DNA of 64,000 bases from Sciurus carolinensis (Eukaryota > Chordata > Mammalia > Rodentia > Sciuridae), in NCBI RefSeq assembly GCF_902686445.1, contig NC_062220.1, positions 91,760,143-91,824,142 of the forward strand. The letters are read 5' to 3'. Shown in pieces: positions 13,193-22,557 of this stretch. The stretch's first letter is position 1; the number at the start of each line of letters is the position of its first letter. The notes below the pieces were generated by a model. That model saw nothing but the letters and a program-made list of their open reading frames with translations, made no database searches and was not told the DNA's origin. Made by a program: the position numbers and the translations under genes.

Positions 13193-14866
13193 CTTTTAGA
13201 ACTCATAAGTGAATTCAGTAAAGTAGCAGGTTACAAGATCAATGCTCATAAATCCAATGCATTTTTATACATAAGTGATGAATCTTCAGAAAGAGAAATT
13301 AGGAAAACTACCCCATTCACAATAGCATCGAAGAAAATAAAATACTTGGGAATCAATCTCACAAAAGAGGTGAAAGACCTCTACAATGAGAACTACAGAA
13401 CACTAAAGAAAGAAATTCAAGAAAACCTTAGAAGATGGAAAGATCTCCCATGTTCCTGGATAGGCAGAATTAATATCATCAAAATGGCTATACTACCTAA
13501 AGTTCTATACAGATTCAATGCAATTCCAATTAAAATCCCAATGATGTACCTCGCAGAAATAGAGCAAGCAATTATGAAATTCATCTGGAAGAATAAAAAA
13601 CCTAGAATAGCTAAAGCAATCCTCAGTAGCAAGAGTGAAGCAGGGGGTATCGCAATACCAGATCTTCAACTCTACTACAAAGCAATAGTAACAAAAACGG
13701 CATGGTATTGGTACCAAAATAGACAGGTAGATCAATGGTACAGAATAGAGGACATGGACACAAACCCAAATAAATACAATTTTCTCATACTAGACAAAGG
13801 TTCCAACAATATGCAATGGAGAAAAGATAGCCTCTTCAACAAATGGTGCTGGGAAAACTGGAAAACTATATGCAATAGAATGAAACTAAACCCCTATCTC
13901 TCACCCTACACAAAACTCAACTCAAAATGGATCAAGGACCTCGGAATCAGACCAGAGACCCTGCATCTTATAGAAGAAAAAGTAGGTCCAAATCTTCAAC
14001 TTGTTGGCTCAGGATCAGATTTCCTTAACAGGACTCCCATAGCACAAGAAATAAAAGCAAGAATAAACAACTGGGATAGATTCAAACTAAAAAGCTTTCT
14101 GTCAGCAAAGGAAACTATCAGAAATGTGAAGAGAGAGCCTACAGAGTGGGAGAATATCTTTGCCAACCATACCTCAGATAGAGCGCTAATTTCCAGAATC
14201 TATAAAGAACTCAAAAAACTCTACACGAAGAATACAAATAATCCAATCAACAAATGGGCTAAGGAAATGAACAGACACTTCACAGAAGAAGATGTACAAG
14301 TAATCACCAGATATATGAAAAAATGTTCAACATCCCTAGTAATAAGGGAAATGCAAATCAAAACTACCCTAAGATTTCATCTCACCCCAATTAGAATGGC
14401 GATTATCAAGAATACAAGCAACAATAGGTGTTGGCGAGGATGTGGGGAAAAAGGAACACTCATACATTGCTGGTGGGGTTGCAAATTAGTGCAACCACTC
14501 TGGAAAGCAGTGTGGAGATTCCTCAGAAAGCTTGGAATGGAAACACCATTTGACCCAGCTATCCCACTCCTTGGCCTATACCCAAAGGACTTAAAAGCAG
14601 CATACTACAGAGATACAGCCACATCAATGTTCATTGCTGCTCAATTCACCATAGCCAGATTGTGGAACCAACCTAGATGTCCTTCGGTTGATGAATGGAT
14701 AAAGAAACTGTGGCATATTTATACAATGGAATATTACTCCGCAATGAAGAATGATAAAATTATGGCATTTGTAGGCAAATGGTCGAAATTGGAGAATATC
14801 ATGCTAAGTGAGATAAGCCAATCTCAAAAAACTAAAGGACGAATGATCTCGCTGATAAGCGGATGA
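13193..14866 (+). pseudogene. L1 ORF2 C-terminal fragment, frame intact
   Basis: The frame is open from 13193 (first ATG at 13346) to the ORF2 stop at 14866, about 557 codons. It covers the region after the reverse-transcriptase active site (thumb and downstream) and the cysteine-rich C-terminus. Counted from the ATG, a C-x3-C-x7-H-x4-C cluster lies at C362, C366, H374 and C379, the zinc-knuckle-like motif of mammalian L1 ORF2. The endonuclease domain and the catalytic FADD are missing because of 5' truncation, so this copy cannot retrotranspose on its own. The absence of stops or frameshifts over 1.7 kb marks it as young. It has no L1 promoter and lies in the sense orientation inside a BBS9 intron. 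Confidence 0.93.
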
Positions 14867-14889
14867 GGACATATAATGGGGGGTGGGAC

Positions 14890-15003
14890 GGGCTAGCATT
14901 AGGTTTAGGGTTAGGTTTAGAGTTAGGCTAAGGAGAGCAGTAAGAATGAAGGAAAGAAGGACTGTGTAGAGGGAAAAGAGGGGTGGGAGGGGTGGGGGGG
15001 AGG
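14890..15003 (+). repeat. L1 3' UTR: telomere-like block plus G-rich tract
   Basis: TTAGGT/TTAGGG/TTAGAG variants at about 14899-14928 are followed by a run of G3-G8 groups at about 14980-15003 that could form a G-quadruplex. The same arrangement is present in the L1s at 42.2 kb and 57.1 kb (antisense). Confidence 0.85.
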
Positions 15004-15013
15004 GGAAAAATAT

Positions 15014-15019
15014 AATAAA
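15014..15019 (+). promoter_or_regulatory. AATAAA poly(A) signal in L1 3' UTR
   Basis: AATAAA lies 22 bases before the first A run. At the same place the 42.3 kb copy reads 'gaatgaatcaaac', with no hexamer, so the signal appears specific to this copy or sublineage. Confidence 0.7.
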
Positions 15020-15062
15020 CATCATTACCCTATGTAAACGTAAAAAAAAAAAAAAAAAAAAA

Positions 15063-15097
15063 CAGAAATCCATTTTTGATAGAGATTATTTTAAAAG
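15063..15097 (+). other. Putative L1 3'-transduced segment
   Basis: About 35 bases lie between two A runs, inside the target-site duplication, and match no part of the other L1 copies. Read-through past the first poly(A) site at the source locus would produce this. A tail later changed by substitutions or a separate insertion is less likely, given the outer duplication. Confidence 0.7.
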
Positions 15098-15107
15098 AAA
15101 AAAAAAA

Positions 15108-15124
15108 AAGAATTGCTTCTTTAA
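15108..15124 (+). repeat. Target-site duplication, 3' copy (L1 at 13.2 kb)
   Basis: Exact repeat of 13174-13190, directly after the second A run. Confidence 0.95.
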
Positions 15125-15182
15125 GGTCTTTGAGAGATGGAAAATTCAGGGTTCAATGATAACCACATATTGAAATGAACAT

Positions 15183-15381
15183 ATTTTTTTCTTTTTTCAG
15201 TACTTGAGATTGAACCCAGAGGTACTCTACCACCGAGTGACAACCCTAACCTTAAACATTTTTTTTTTTAAATTTGAAACAGGGTCTTTCTTGGTTGCCT
15301 AGTCTGACCTTGAACTTGCAATCTTCCTATCTCAACCTTCCAAGTAGCTGAGATTACAAATGTACATCACTATGCCTGGCA
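15183..15381 (-). mobile_element. B1-dID composite SINE, antisense
   Basis: Antisense ID ('cttgagattgaacccagagg', 'accgagtgacaacc') then antisense B1 ('gaaacagggtctttcttgg', 'gagattacaaatgt'). Diverged. Confidence 0.87.
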
Positions 15382-15439
15382 TAAACACAGATTTTATTTG
15401 TACTTCTACTTGCATGAACTGCATGCTTTGACCTCACAG

Positions 15440-15520
15440 TCTTTTTTAAAAAAATTTTTCTAATTAGTCATACATGACAGTAGAAGGCATTTTGACACAT
15501 TGTACACAAATGTACTCACA
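15440..15520 (-). mobile_element. L1 3'-end fragment, antisense
   Basis: 'tcatacatgacagtagaagg' and 'ttttgacacattgtacacaa' match the antisense 3' terminus of the older L1s in this window (compare 3975-4020). Confidence 0.7.
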
Positions 15521-15681
15521 GTCTTTAATAATGCAGATGTCAAGAGTATATTTTGGTTACTGTGATATCCTCCTCCATAGCTCAAGGTCATCATGTACAT
15601 GTTTCATATACAAAAATATATACATAAACAGTCAATTTTTTACACTTTTATTGTGAAAAGTATTTAGGAAAAGTAACAACA

Positions 15682-15882
15682 GCTGGGTGGATGGCACACA
15701 CCTGTAATCCTAACTACTTGGGAGGTTGAGGCAGGTGGATTGCAAGTTCAAGGCCAACATGGGCAATTTGGTGTGATCTGTATCAAAATAAAAAATAAAA
15801 AAGAATTGGGGATGTAGCTCAGTGGTAGAGCACCACTGATTTCAATCCCCAGTACTGCAATAAATAAATTAAAAAAAAATAA
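15682..15882 (+). mobile_element. B1-dID composite SINE
   Basis: B1 ('cagctgggtggatggcacac', 'cctgtaatcctaactacttg'), A-rich linker, then ID-like 'ttggggatgtagctcagtgg' to 'tcaatccccagtactgc' and an A-rich tail. Confidence 0.92.
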
Positions 15883-16435
15883 GTAACTAGAAGGAAGACC
15901 AGTAATACAGAAGAGGGGGAGCAGAGGAAGGGAAAAAGGAAGGGAATATGGGGACTGAAATGAAGCAAATTATATTATATGCATGTATGAGTATGTCCAT
16001 GAACCCCACTATTATGTTAAACTAGAATACACTAATAAAACATAAAAAAGAAAAAACAGCACAGACATCCATGTTTTTGCACCTAGAGTCAATAGTTGTA
16101 AGTGTACATACTACATTTTTTGGTGAACTATTTGAAAGTAAGTTACAGATACTTCAACATACATCTTTCAATAAGAATGTTCTCTTACATGATCATAGTA
16201 TTGGGATCACACTTAAGAAAATCAACCATAATTCCTTAATGTTGTTTAACATGGAATCATATTAAAATTTCTTAGCTAGTCCCAGTATGCCTTTTATCAG
16301 GATGTTTTTTGGTACCAGGATTCAATCAAAACCAAATTTTACGAGGCATCAATGATGGGTGAATCTGTTGGGTTCAGGTAGTTTTTGTGGTGTTTTCTAT
16401 AGTAGAGCTTTGGTTGCAACCATAGGAATGAAAAG

Positions 16436-16500
16436 ATGTACCCCATTTGTGTACAATGAATCAAAATGCAGTCTGTAAAAATAAAAAAAAAATTAAAAAA
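16436..16500 (+). mobile_element. L1 3'-end fragment, sense
   Basis: 'gtaccccatttgtgtacaat' and 'gaatcaaaatgcagtctg' precede an A-rich tail. This is the sense version of the older L1 3' terminus. Confidence 0.7.
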
Positions 16501-17084
16501 AGACCCAGTTGAATGATGACTTAAATGAAAAAGATGTTTATTTCTGTCATATTTTACCAACTGGAGGTAAAGTGGTCCAGGATTGGTTAGGAGGGCTCTG
16601 TTTTCCTTAATGTGTGGATTCATCTCTGAGGCCAAGATAGCTGCTCCAGACTTACTGTCATGAGGCTAAGAGGGAGTGGAGTGCATAGATGGTTCTTTTT
16701 AAGGGCATGCCTGAGACTTGCACGTATGACCTATGCTCATGTCTCATTGACAGTGTAGTCCTTTGATGTGTCTGTAATAGAGGACTGTGAGTAGACTTTT
16801 TTTTTTTTTTTTTTTAATCTCTGTGTGTCTAGTGACAATTCATAGTTCTAGAACCAAGGAAAGAATGGCTATTTGGAAGAGCAGTTAGCATCTCTGCCAC
16901 AAAACTCTTTTTGGAAAGGACTGAGTTATAATAAATTATATTAAATCCATGTAATAATTTCTCCTTTTTGTTAGTCCATTAGCTGTCACTGCTCATGGCT
17001 GACATTGTCTTTACCCCTTTTCTAATTTCTTTCCTCTGGGCTGGGGAAACAAGCAATAAAAACCCTCATAATAATGCTATAATT

Positions 17085-17097
17085 TATTGTTTTCTTT
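17085..17097 (+). repeat. Target-site duplication, left copy (17 kb retrocopy)
   Basis: TATTGTTTTCTTT is repeated exactly at 17774-17786. Confidence 0.75.
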
Positions 17098-17773
17098 CTT
17101 TTTTTTCCCTCAATTACTTTTATTAGGCGTATTTATTCCCTTCCCCATCCTACTTGAAATACACTTCATGGGTACAACCCTCAGCCCCAAAAACTTTCAG
17201 AAACTGAAGTGATGACGCATTCAATCTTCTATCCCAAGAGAATCCATTCCAGCTGCCTTTCTAAGGATTGTGATGTGCCTGCAGGTGCCACAAAAGCCCT
17301 TAAAGATCTCAGGATTTCACACACCTGCACTTTTCCAATCGTGAGGCAACTATATTGCTTCGGCTGACCCACCGACTCCTGGGCTCAGGCAATGGTCATG
17401 CCTCAGGCTAATGAAGATGGGATTACAGGCATATAAAAACCTTGCCCAGCTTCACTCCTGCCTTTGCTTACAACTTCTTACACACTGCTTCCCAAGGTGA
17501 TTCTTTGTACCTTTATTTAAAAAGGTCTCCAAACTGGACGCAGTCACACCATCCAGATCAAAATGTATGTCCAGTAATAGAAAAATAAAGCTGGCCCAAA
17601 CAAATCAGACTCCACCATTTCTACTTCTGTTCTATCTAGTACCTCTGTACTCATTCCTTTGGCATATAACTGTCCACAAGATGCCATGTGGAGCCATACT
17701 GCTGCTACTCCGGGAAGCTGAAACATTTCAGAGGACACCCTCCTACCCAGCAGACTCGCAGCCCCAAAAGACC
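17098..17773 (-). pseudogene. Unidentified processed retrocopy, antisense
   Basis: Read on the minus strand, this block of about 676 bases is flanked by a 13-base target-site duplication. It ends with two AATAAA-type signals (about 17115-17140) followed by a short A-rich tail, which is the structure of a reverse-transcribed mRNA. Its middle (about 17375-17450) resembles an antisense B1/7SL-derived SINE on the plus strand, perhaps carried in the 3' UTR of the source mRNA or inserted later. A 91-codon minus-strand frame (17544-17819) starts outside the retrocopy, so it is not itself a gene. I do not recognise the parent. Base composition is more GC-rich than the surrounding intron. It could be from a noncoding RNA. 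Confidence 0.6.
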
Positions 17774-17786
17774 TATTGTTTTCTTT
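17774..17786 (+). repeat. Target-site duplication, right copy (17 kb retrocopy)
   Basis: Exact repeat of 17085-17097, next to the 5' end of the minus-strand retrocopy. Confidence 0.75.
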
Positions 17787-17839
17787 ATATGTACTATACA
17801 GTGTTAGGGACACTAACATTTTATCTCTTTGATACCTTT

Positions 17840-18000
17840 TTTTTTTTTTAGCTTTATTGAGGTATTTTCAACAAATAAAAATTATATATCAAGGTGCACA
17901 ATGTGAGGTTTTGATATATGTATATATTGTGAAGTAATTATCAAATTAAGCTAATTAACATATGTATCACCATGAACAAGAGTTTTTGTTTTATTTCTGG
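17840..18000 (-). mobile_element. Ancient L1M-type 3' end, antisense
   Basis: 'gctttattgaggtattttc', 'acaaataaaaattatatatc', 'ggttttgatatatgtatata' and 'aagctaattaacatatgtat' follow the antisense 3' terminus of old mammalian L1 (L1MA/MB-like). Confidence 0.75.
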
Positions 18001-18264
18001 ATTTGGAAAAAATGAATCTTAGAGTCACAATTATTCTTAGGGATTATTTCAAGGTAGGAGATTTTAGCATGTAGTGAATTAGAATAAATGTACTTAAAAT
18101 TATAGACATCTTCTAAATAATGTAAAAATTGGGAAATGTACGTATATTAATATCAGTAACCTGATAACTTCATTTGTTTGTGATTTAAAATTTAAGGTAC
18201 CATGCAGTTGCCCCTTGGTAAAAAATTAGCACATATATATATATATATTTTTTTTTTGTGGCAG

Positions 18265-18333
18265 ATACTGATAAAGTAAACAGTATACTTACAAAAATAG
18301 TAGGTTATCTAATTTCTTCTAATTCTTCTTTAG
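18265..18333 (+). other. BBS9: Possible in-frame 5' extension of BBS9 exon (alternative acceptor)
   Basis: A T-rich tract followed by GTGGCAG ends at 18264. Use of this site would add 69 bases (23 codons) with no stop, in the BBS9 frame, to the exon that begins at 18334. The added residues would be serine/isoleucine-rich and are not part of the known protein as I recall it, so the normal acceptor at 18333 is probably preferred. Confidence 0.35.
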
Positions 18334-18508
18334 GTCGAGATTTAATTTGTATCCAGTCTGTGGATGGGATGCTGATGGTGTTTGAGCAGGAGAGCTATGC
18401 TTTTGGGAGATTTCTGCCTGGTTCTCTTCTGCCTGGCCCTCTTGCTTATAGTTCCCGTACAGATTCCTTCATTACTGTCTCTTCCTGCAGACAAGTGGAA
18501 AGTTACAA
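18334..18508 (+). CDS. BBS9: BBS9 (PTHB1) coding exon, about residues 148-206
   Basis: BBS9 is a core subunit of the BBSome, the octameric coat that moves membrane proteins in and out of primary cilia; loss causes Bardet-Biedl syndrome in humans. This 175-base exon starts after a pyrimidine-rich TTCTTTAG acceptor and ends before GTATGT. It begins with two bases of a glycine codon and ends with AA of a lysine codon completed by the next exon. The translation (starting GRDLICIQ, with FEQESYAFGRFLPG and the end VESYK) is nearly the same as the human protein as I remember it. It encodes part of the N-terminal beta-propeller. Human coding numbering would be about c.443-617. Assignment is from recognition of the protein sequence; exon number (probably 6) is inferred. 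Confidence 0.95.
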
Positions 18509-18540
18509 GTATGTTTGTATATTAAATATTTGAAATATTT

Positions 18541-18613
18541 ATGTATGTATGTTTGTGGTGCTGCTGAGGATTGAACCCAAGTGCTCTATCACTGGGCCAT
18601 GATCCCAGCCCCT
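18541..18613 (-). mobile_element. ID SINE, antisense, 32 bases after an exon
   Basis: 'gtggtgctgctgaggattga', 'caagtgctctatcactggg' and 'atcccagccc'. Short ATGT units at the left are the changed tail. Confidence 0.85.
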
Positions 18614-18759
18614 GAAATCATAATTTTATTGGTGTGTTTGTTGCTGATTAATTCTTTTCCACAAAGAGCCTGAAGATTACAAATGAAAAACAGACTAGTT
18701 TCTTGATAAAATGTAGTCGTGCTGACTTAGAGCATATCACTATTATAAAATATTTGAAA

Positions 18760-19072
18760 GGCAGTGTAGTGCAGTGATTTGTGGTATTAAGTCTCACTTT
18801 TTTTAAAAAAAATATTTTTTTAGTTGTTACTTATTTATATGTTGTGCTGAGAATCGAACCCAGTGCCTCATGTGTGCTAGTCAAGCACTCTACCACTGAG
18901 CCACAACCCTAGTCCTGAAGTCTCAATTATTCTGCTCATAGCTGTTGGTGATCAGCGTCCTTATCCAGCCTGTAAAGGAGGTAATAATGCTCATTTTGAC
19001 AAGGTTGTTAAAAGGATTAAATGGATGTCAGGTTGCCACCCTGTAGAAAATGCTCAAAAGTTACTGTGACTA
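18760..19072 (+). mobile_element. MIR-like ancient SINE split by ID
   Basis: 'ggcagtgtagtgcagtgatt' lies before the ID, and 'aaggaggtaataatgctcat' and 'gttgttaaaaggattaaatg' lie after it, in MIR order. Confidence 0.6.
18826..18917 (-). mobile_element. ID SINE, antisense, nested in MIR
   Basis: 'gttgtgctgagaatcgaacc', 'caagcactctaccactgagc' and 'cacaaccctagtcct'. The host word 'aagtctca' occurs on both sides (about 18788 and 18917), as expected for a target-site duplication. Confidence 0.9.
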
Positions 19073-19272
19073 TTCCCTGAATCAGATAATAAAACAATGT
19101 TGAATGAAAAACACCAGACATGAAGATGCATGCATGAAATTATTTTATAACAAAAAAAGAATGTAAATGACATTGGAAAAATACTGGCAAGATATTTAAG
19201 TATTGTTATGACTGTTAATAATTAAAAAAACTATTGCGAATAAAGGTGAACTATGAAAATGATCAGCTTACA

Positions 19273-19503
19273 TCTGGGCATGGTGGTATATGCCTGTAAT
19301 CTCAGTGACTCAGGAGTCTAAGTTACAAAGATTGTAAGTCTGAGGCCAGCCTCAGCAACTTAGCAAGATTCTGTCTCAAGTAAAAAATAAAAAGTACTGA
19401 AGATGTAACTCAGTGGTAAAGTGCTTCTGGGTTCAATCTCTAGTATTAAAAAAAAAAAAAAGAAAAAAAAGAAAGAAAGAAAAGGAAAAGAAAAGAAAAG
19501 AAA
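19273..19503 (+). mobile_element. B1-dID composite SINE
   Basis: B1 ('ctgggcatggtggtatatgc', 'gaggccagcctcagcaac'), A-rich linker, ID-like part ('gaagatgtaactcagtggta') and a long A/AAAG tail (19448-19503). Confidence 0.92.
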
Positions 19504-20008
19504 TTAGTTTATACTTTTTGCTAGAAATTCTTATTGATCTCGGTAAATTGTATTTGAGAGAGAACGTTTTCTTCTCCACCAGCTACATTTCAATAAAAGT
19601 TAAGACTTTTTGTTGGTAGAAAGATTGGGGAAAAGAAGGTAGAAATTTAGGATGGGAAAAGAAATAACCTGATGGATTTTAAAACTTCAGTTATTATATT
19701 GTTATCTTTGTGATGGCAACATTTAGAAATTTAAATATCTAAATAGCACATTGTTATAGGACCTGATTTTTCCCAAGGTAAGGAAATATAAATTCATTAG
19801 CAGATAACTGTAAAATTTTTGTCTTCAAGTGTTGATATTGCATTTATTGTGAGTTAATGCAGTTTCCCTTTCATAAATGGCAGTTTACCCTCTGTGAATA
19901 ATTGTCAGGGCACCTTGGGTTTAAAACCCTGAAAATAAGCAAATGTTTGTGACTACGCACAAGTTGATGCAGGTAGTGTATCATCAGGTCATATTTTTTC
20001 CTTCTGTA

Positions 20009-20023
20009 ACTACCATATCTCTT
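20009..20023 (+). repeat. Target-site duplication, left copy (short L1 at 20 kb)
   Basis: ACTACCATATCTCTT is repeated exactly at 20174-20188. Confidence 0.93.
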
Positions 20024-20173
20024 TTTTTTTGTATTTTTTTTATTGTAAACAAATGGGATACATGTTGTTTCTCTGTACATGGAGTAAAGGCATACCATTT
20101 GTGTAATCATAATTTTACATAGGATAATGTTGTTTGATTTATTCTGTTATTTTTTTACTTCCCTCCCCACCCC
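20024..20173 (-). mobile_element. Young, severely 5'-truncated L1 3' end, antisense
   Basis: About 150 bases of L1 3' UTR: poly(T), 'attgtaaacaaatgggatac', 'cataccatttgtgtaatcat' and a C-rich tract. It is nearly identical to the 3' terminus of the 40.3 kb and 57 kb copies and is bounded by a perfect 15-base duplication. Confidence 0.94.
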
Positions 20174-20188
20174 ACTACCATATCTCTT
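20174..20188 (+). repeat. Target-site duplication, right copy (short L1 at 20 kb)
   Basis: Exact repeat of 20009-20023. Confidence 0.93.
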
Positions 20189-21469
20189 ATCTAAAAGAAA
20201 GGAGTGAATTGTGGCTACAGATAATAAATAAAATATTATTATATCTTGAGAGGTTGAGAGAAATATCTATGTCATTTACTCAGGCCTACCAAAATTTAAG
20301 CAAGATTGAGGAGATCTGCTTTTCAGCTTTCCACTTAGTTTCTGCTCCTCACCTACTGCCAAGTAGTGCTATGCCAGGGTCACAATGCAAAGATTTGAAT
20401 GCTTCATTACTTATTCTTTGAAATATGTACATAGGAATTTGGTAATAACTCCAGGAGTGACTGGATGAGGAAATGGTATATAGATTTGTTTACTGTTAAT
20501 GTGTGTGCTTAATCTCACAGAAGCCTACATTGTTTTACCTGTGGAAATTCTCCAACATACCAATTTATTATTTTCATCTCCATCTAGTACTAAAAATGCA
20601 CACTTTATCCATTATGAGACTTTTTATAGTGGTAAAAATGAATGAGATGTGATTATCATTAAATGACAATTGAGAGGTTTTAGAACATTAAGTCCTTCCT
20701 TGTACTTATATGCTCAAGTTTAATAGGTTAAATTCAATAATAATCACTGGTGTAATTTAGGATGGGAGAAATCATGAAAACTATAGGTTTGTTCTTTTGA
20801 GGCTTCACTTTATCTATTATCTGTTAATAGAATATAATCAGCTAATAGAATTGGCTTTTAAGATATAATTCATTTTCATTTTTCATATTGATGTTTAATT
20901 ACTTTAAACTCTGCTCAGTCATGTTCAAACAGGAACTGATATGAGCTTTGGGTCTCAAACTTTAGTGTGCATAAGAATCTCTGGGGCAGTCTGTTTCAGA
21001 ATGTATAATGAGCATTTATAGATCCATCTTCCCCAGTACCTTAGATTTTGTTTTGGGGATAAGCTCCAGAAATCATCATTATAAATACATATTTGCAGTG
21101 ATTCTAGTTCAGGACACACTTTGATTGTGATTTTTCTTTTGAAGTGAGAGAATTATTTGTTTATTATTTATGGACTAGGGGAAAGGGCTTTGGTATTGTT
21201 CCCTTGTCCTGTGTGTTCAAACTTTGAATCCTCTTTTATTCTCTTTTCCCTTCCTTTGCCTGTCAGAATTATTTAGTCAGTGAACACTGCCCATTCTACC
21301 TTTAATTCTCTTATTCCCATTCTCATTGGTTCAAGACTTTATAATTTCACTTGGATTTCTGTTTTTCCCTCCTTCTTCTAGTCTCTGAATGGTCTTTCTT
21401 ATATCTGTGCTTTTAAATTACTTGAGTCTACAGTAAGCTTCATTTCTATTAAAAAATATAATTTTTTTT

Positions 21470-21920
21470 GGATAGCTGGTCCTATGTAATCCATGGGTTC
21501 TACAACCATGGATTCGACCAATCTTGGATTGAAAGTATTTGAAAAAAATTGTTTATTCTGAACAAATATGGACTTTTTGGGGCCATGATTCCCTAAACAA
21601 TACAGCATAACAACTATTTACATAGAATTTTACATGGCATTAGGTATTATAAGCAGTCAGCATATGATTTAAAGTACATGGGGATGTAGCTCAGTGGTAG
21701 AGTGCTTGTCTGGCATGCATAAGGCCCTGGGTTTGATCCCCAGCACCACAAAGAAAAACAAAAGTATACAGGAGGATGTGTGTAGGTTATAGGCAAATAC
21801 TGTGCCACTTTATGTAAGAACTTTGAGTATTTGCAGATTTGGGAATCCACAGAGGTGAGGAGTGGGGGGGGGGAGCTCCTGGAAATAGTTCCTCATGAAT
21901 ACCAAAGGACAATTGTATTG
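21470..21920. mobile_element. Tigger/MER44-like DNA transposon remnant, split by ID
   Basis: 'ccatggattcgaccaatctt', 'ccctaaacaatacagcataa' and 'aggaggatgtgtgtaggtta' in this order resemble a non-autonomous Tc1/mariner-type Tigger element, with partly complementary ends. An ID element sits at 21677-21765. The family name is from memory. Confidence 0.65.
21677..21765 (+). mobile_element. ID SINE, nested in Tigger-like element
   Basis: 'ggggatgtagctcagtggta', 'gtctggcatgcataaggccc' and 'gatccccagcaccac'. 'aaagta' flanks both sides. Confidence 0.92.
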
Positions 21921-21972
21921 ACATTCAATGCTTTTTATAATCCAGCCTATTTTACCTCTGTGATGTAGACTT

Positions 21973-22113
21973 TCAGATTTGGAAGGGGCTTTTTAAAGTT
22001 AACTGGTTCAACTACTCTTTTTTTCATCTCCTAGGTATAAAATTGCCTAAAAATATTGATTTTTTTTTTTGCCCAATATCATATATTGCTGTCTGTATCA
22101 TACAGACATATTC
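21973..22113 (+). repeat. Local duplicate A
   Basis: Closely similar to 22421-22557 over about 140 bases ('gatttggaagggg', 'gttcaacta', 'ttttcatctcctag', 'aaaattgcctaaaa', 'atatattgc'). Confidence 0.85.
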
Positions 22114-22189
22114 CAGAGTAAGTCTTATATTGTCAGATCCTTGAGAGCAGAAATGTCTTAAACATCTGTTCTGTGACTGAATAATTTAG

Positions 22190-22320
22190 TTCATTTATTT
22201 AGTTGTTCAGTCATCCAATATTTTTCAAGAACCTTCTCTGTGCCACACACTGTGCAAGGTACTAGAAATGAAAAGTTAAATAAGACCTTTCTCTTGTCTT
22301 CAAGCAGTATTCAAACCAGT
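22190..22320 (-). mobile_element. L2-like LINE 3' fragment, antisense
   Basis: 'ttcaagaaccttctctgtgc', 'cacacactgtgcaaggtact' and 'agaaatgaaaagttaaataa' follow the L2 3'-end pattern. Confidence 0.5.
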
Positions 22321-22420
22321 GTTGGAGGCAGCAAGTCCATCAGCTATTTCAGTGCATTGTGATACCGGCTATAGCAGAGCTTTGCTGAGGAGGCCTGTAC
22401 CACAGTGCTTTGAAATAGCT

Positions 22421-22557
22421 GGATTTGGAAGGGACTTTTAAAGTTGACTGGTTCAACTAAACTTTTTTTTCATCTCCTAGATACAAAATTGCCTAAAATC
22501 ATCAATTTTGTGCCCAGTGCAATATATTGCCTTCTGTACCATACTGACATGTCCCAG
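22421..22557 (+). repeat. Local duplicate B
   Basis: Second copy of the 21973-22113 unit, same orientation, about 310 bases downstream. No SINE, L1 or LTR that I recognise accounts for it. Confidence 0.85.

Larger units (their letters stand above)
13191..15107 (+). mobile_element. Young 5'-truncated L1 with early poly(A) and extra 3' segment
   Basis: Sense L1 starting within ORF2, downstream of the reverse-transcriptase FADD motif. It comprises the ORF2 C-terminal part (to 14866), a short 3' UTR with telomere-like and G-rich tracts, a first A run (15042-15062), about 35 bases of non-L1 sequence, and a second A run that ends at a perfect 17-base target-site duplication. Its 3' UTR stops about 75 bases short of the other young copies. 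An AATAAA at 15014-15019 sits at the right distance to explain the earlier end. Confidence 0.94.
1..18333 (+). other. BBS9: BBS9 intron upstream of first visible exon (partial)
   Basis: No coding exon is recognised here. The preceding BBS9 exon should end in the first base of a glycine codon before a GT donor, and I did not find it. The stretch holds the repeats listed separately. Between them, 193-1224, 5346-6518, 6597-7299, 7436-9892, 11476-12045, 12181-13173 and 16501-17084 are AT-rich sequence with only weak MIR/L2-like traces (for example about 3285-3450, minus). No open frame in them has recognisable homology. That this is BBS9 intron is inferred from the exon at 18334, which starts with a valid 3' splice site. 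Confidence 0.8.

Noticed and set aside
17544..17819. 91-codon minus-strand gene
   Set aside because: The frame starts outside the retrocopy TSD and matches no family I recognise.
18258..18533. Stand-alone 91-codon gene
   Set aside because: It is a BBS9 exon with in-frame intron on both sides. Phases, splice sites and neighbours fit BBS9.
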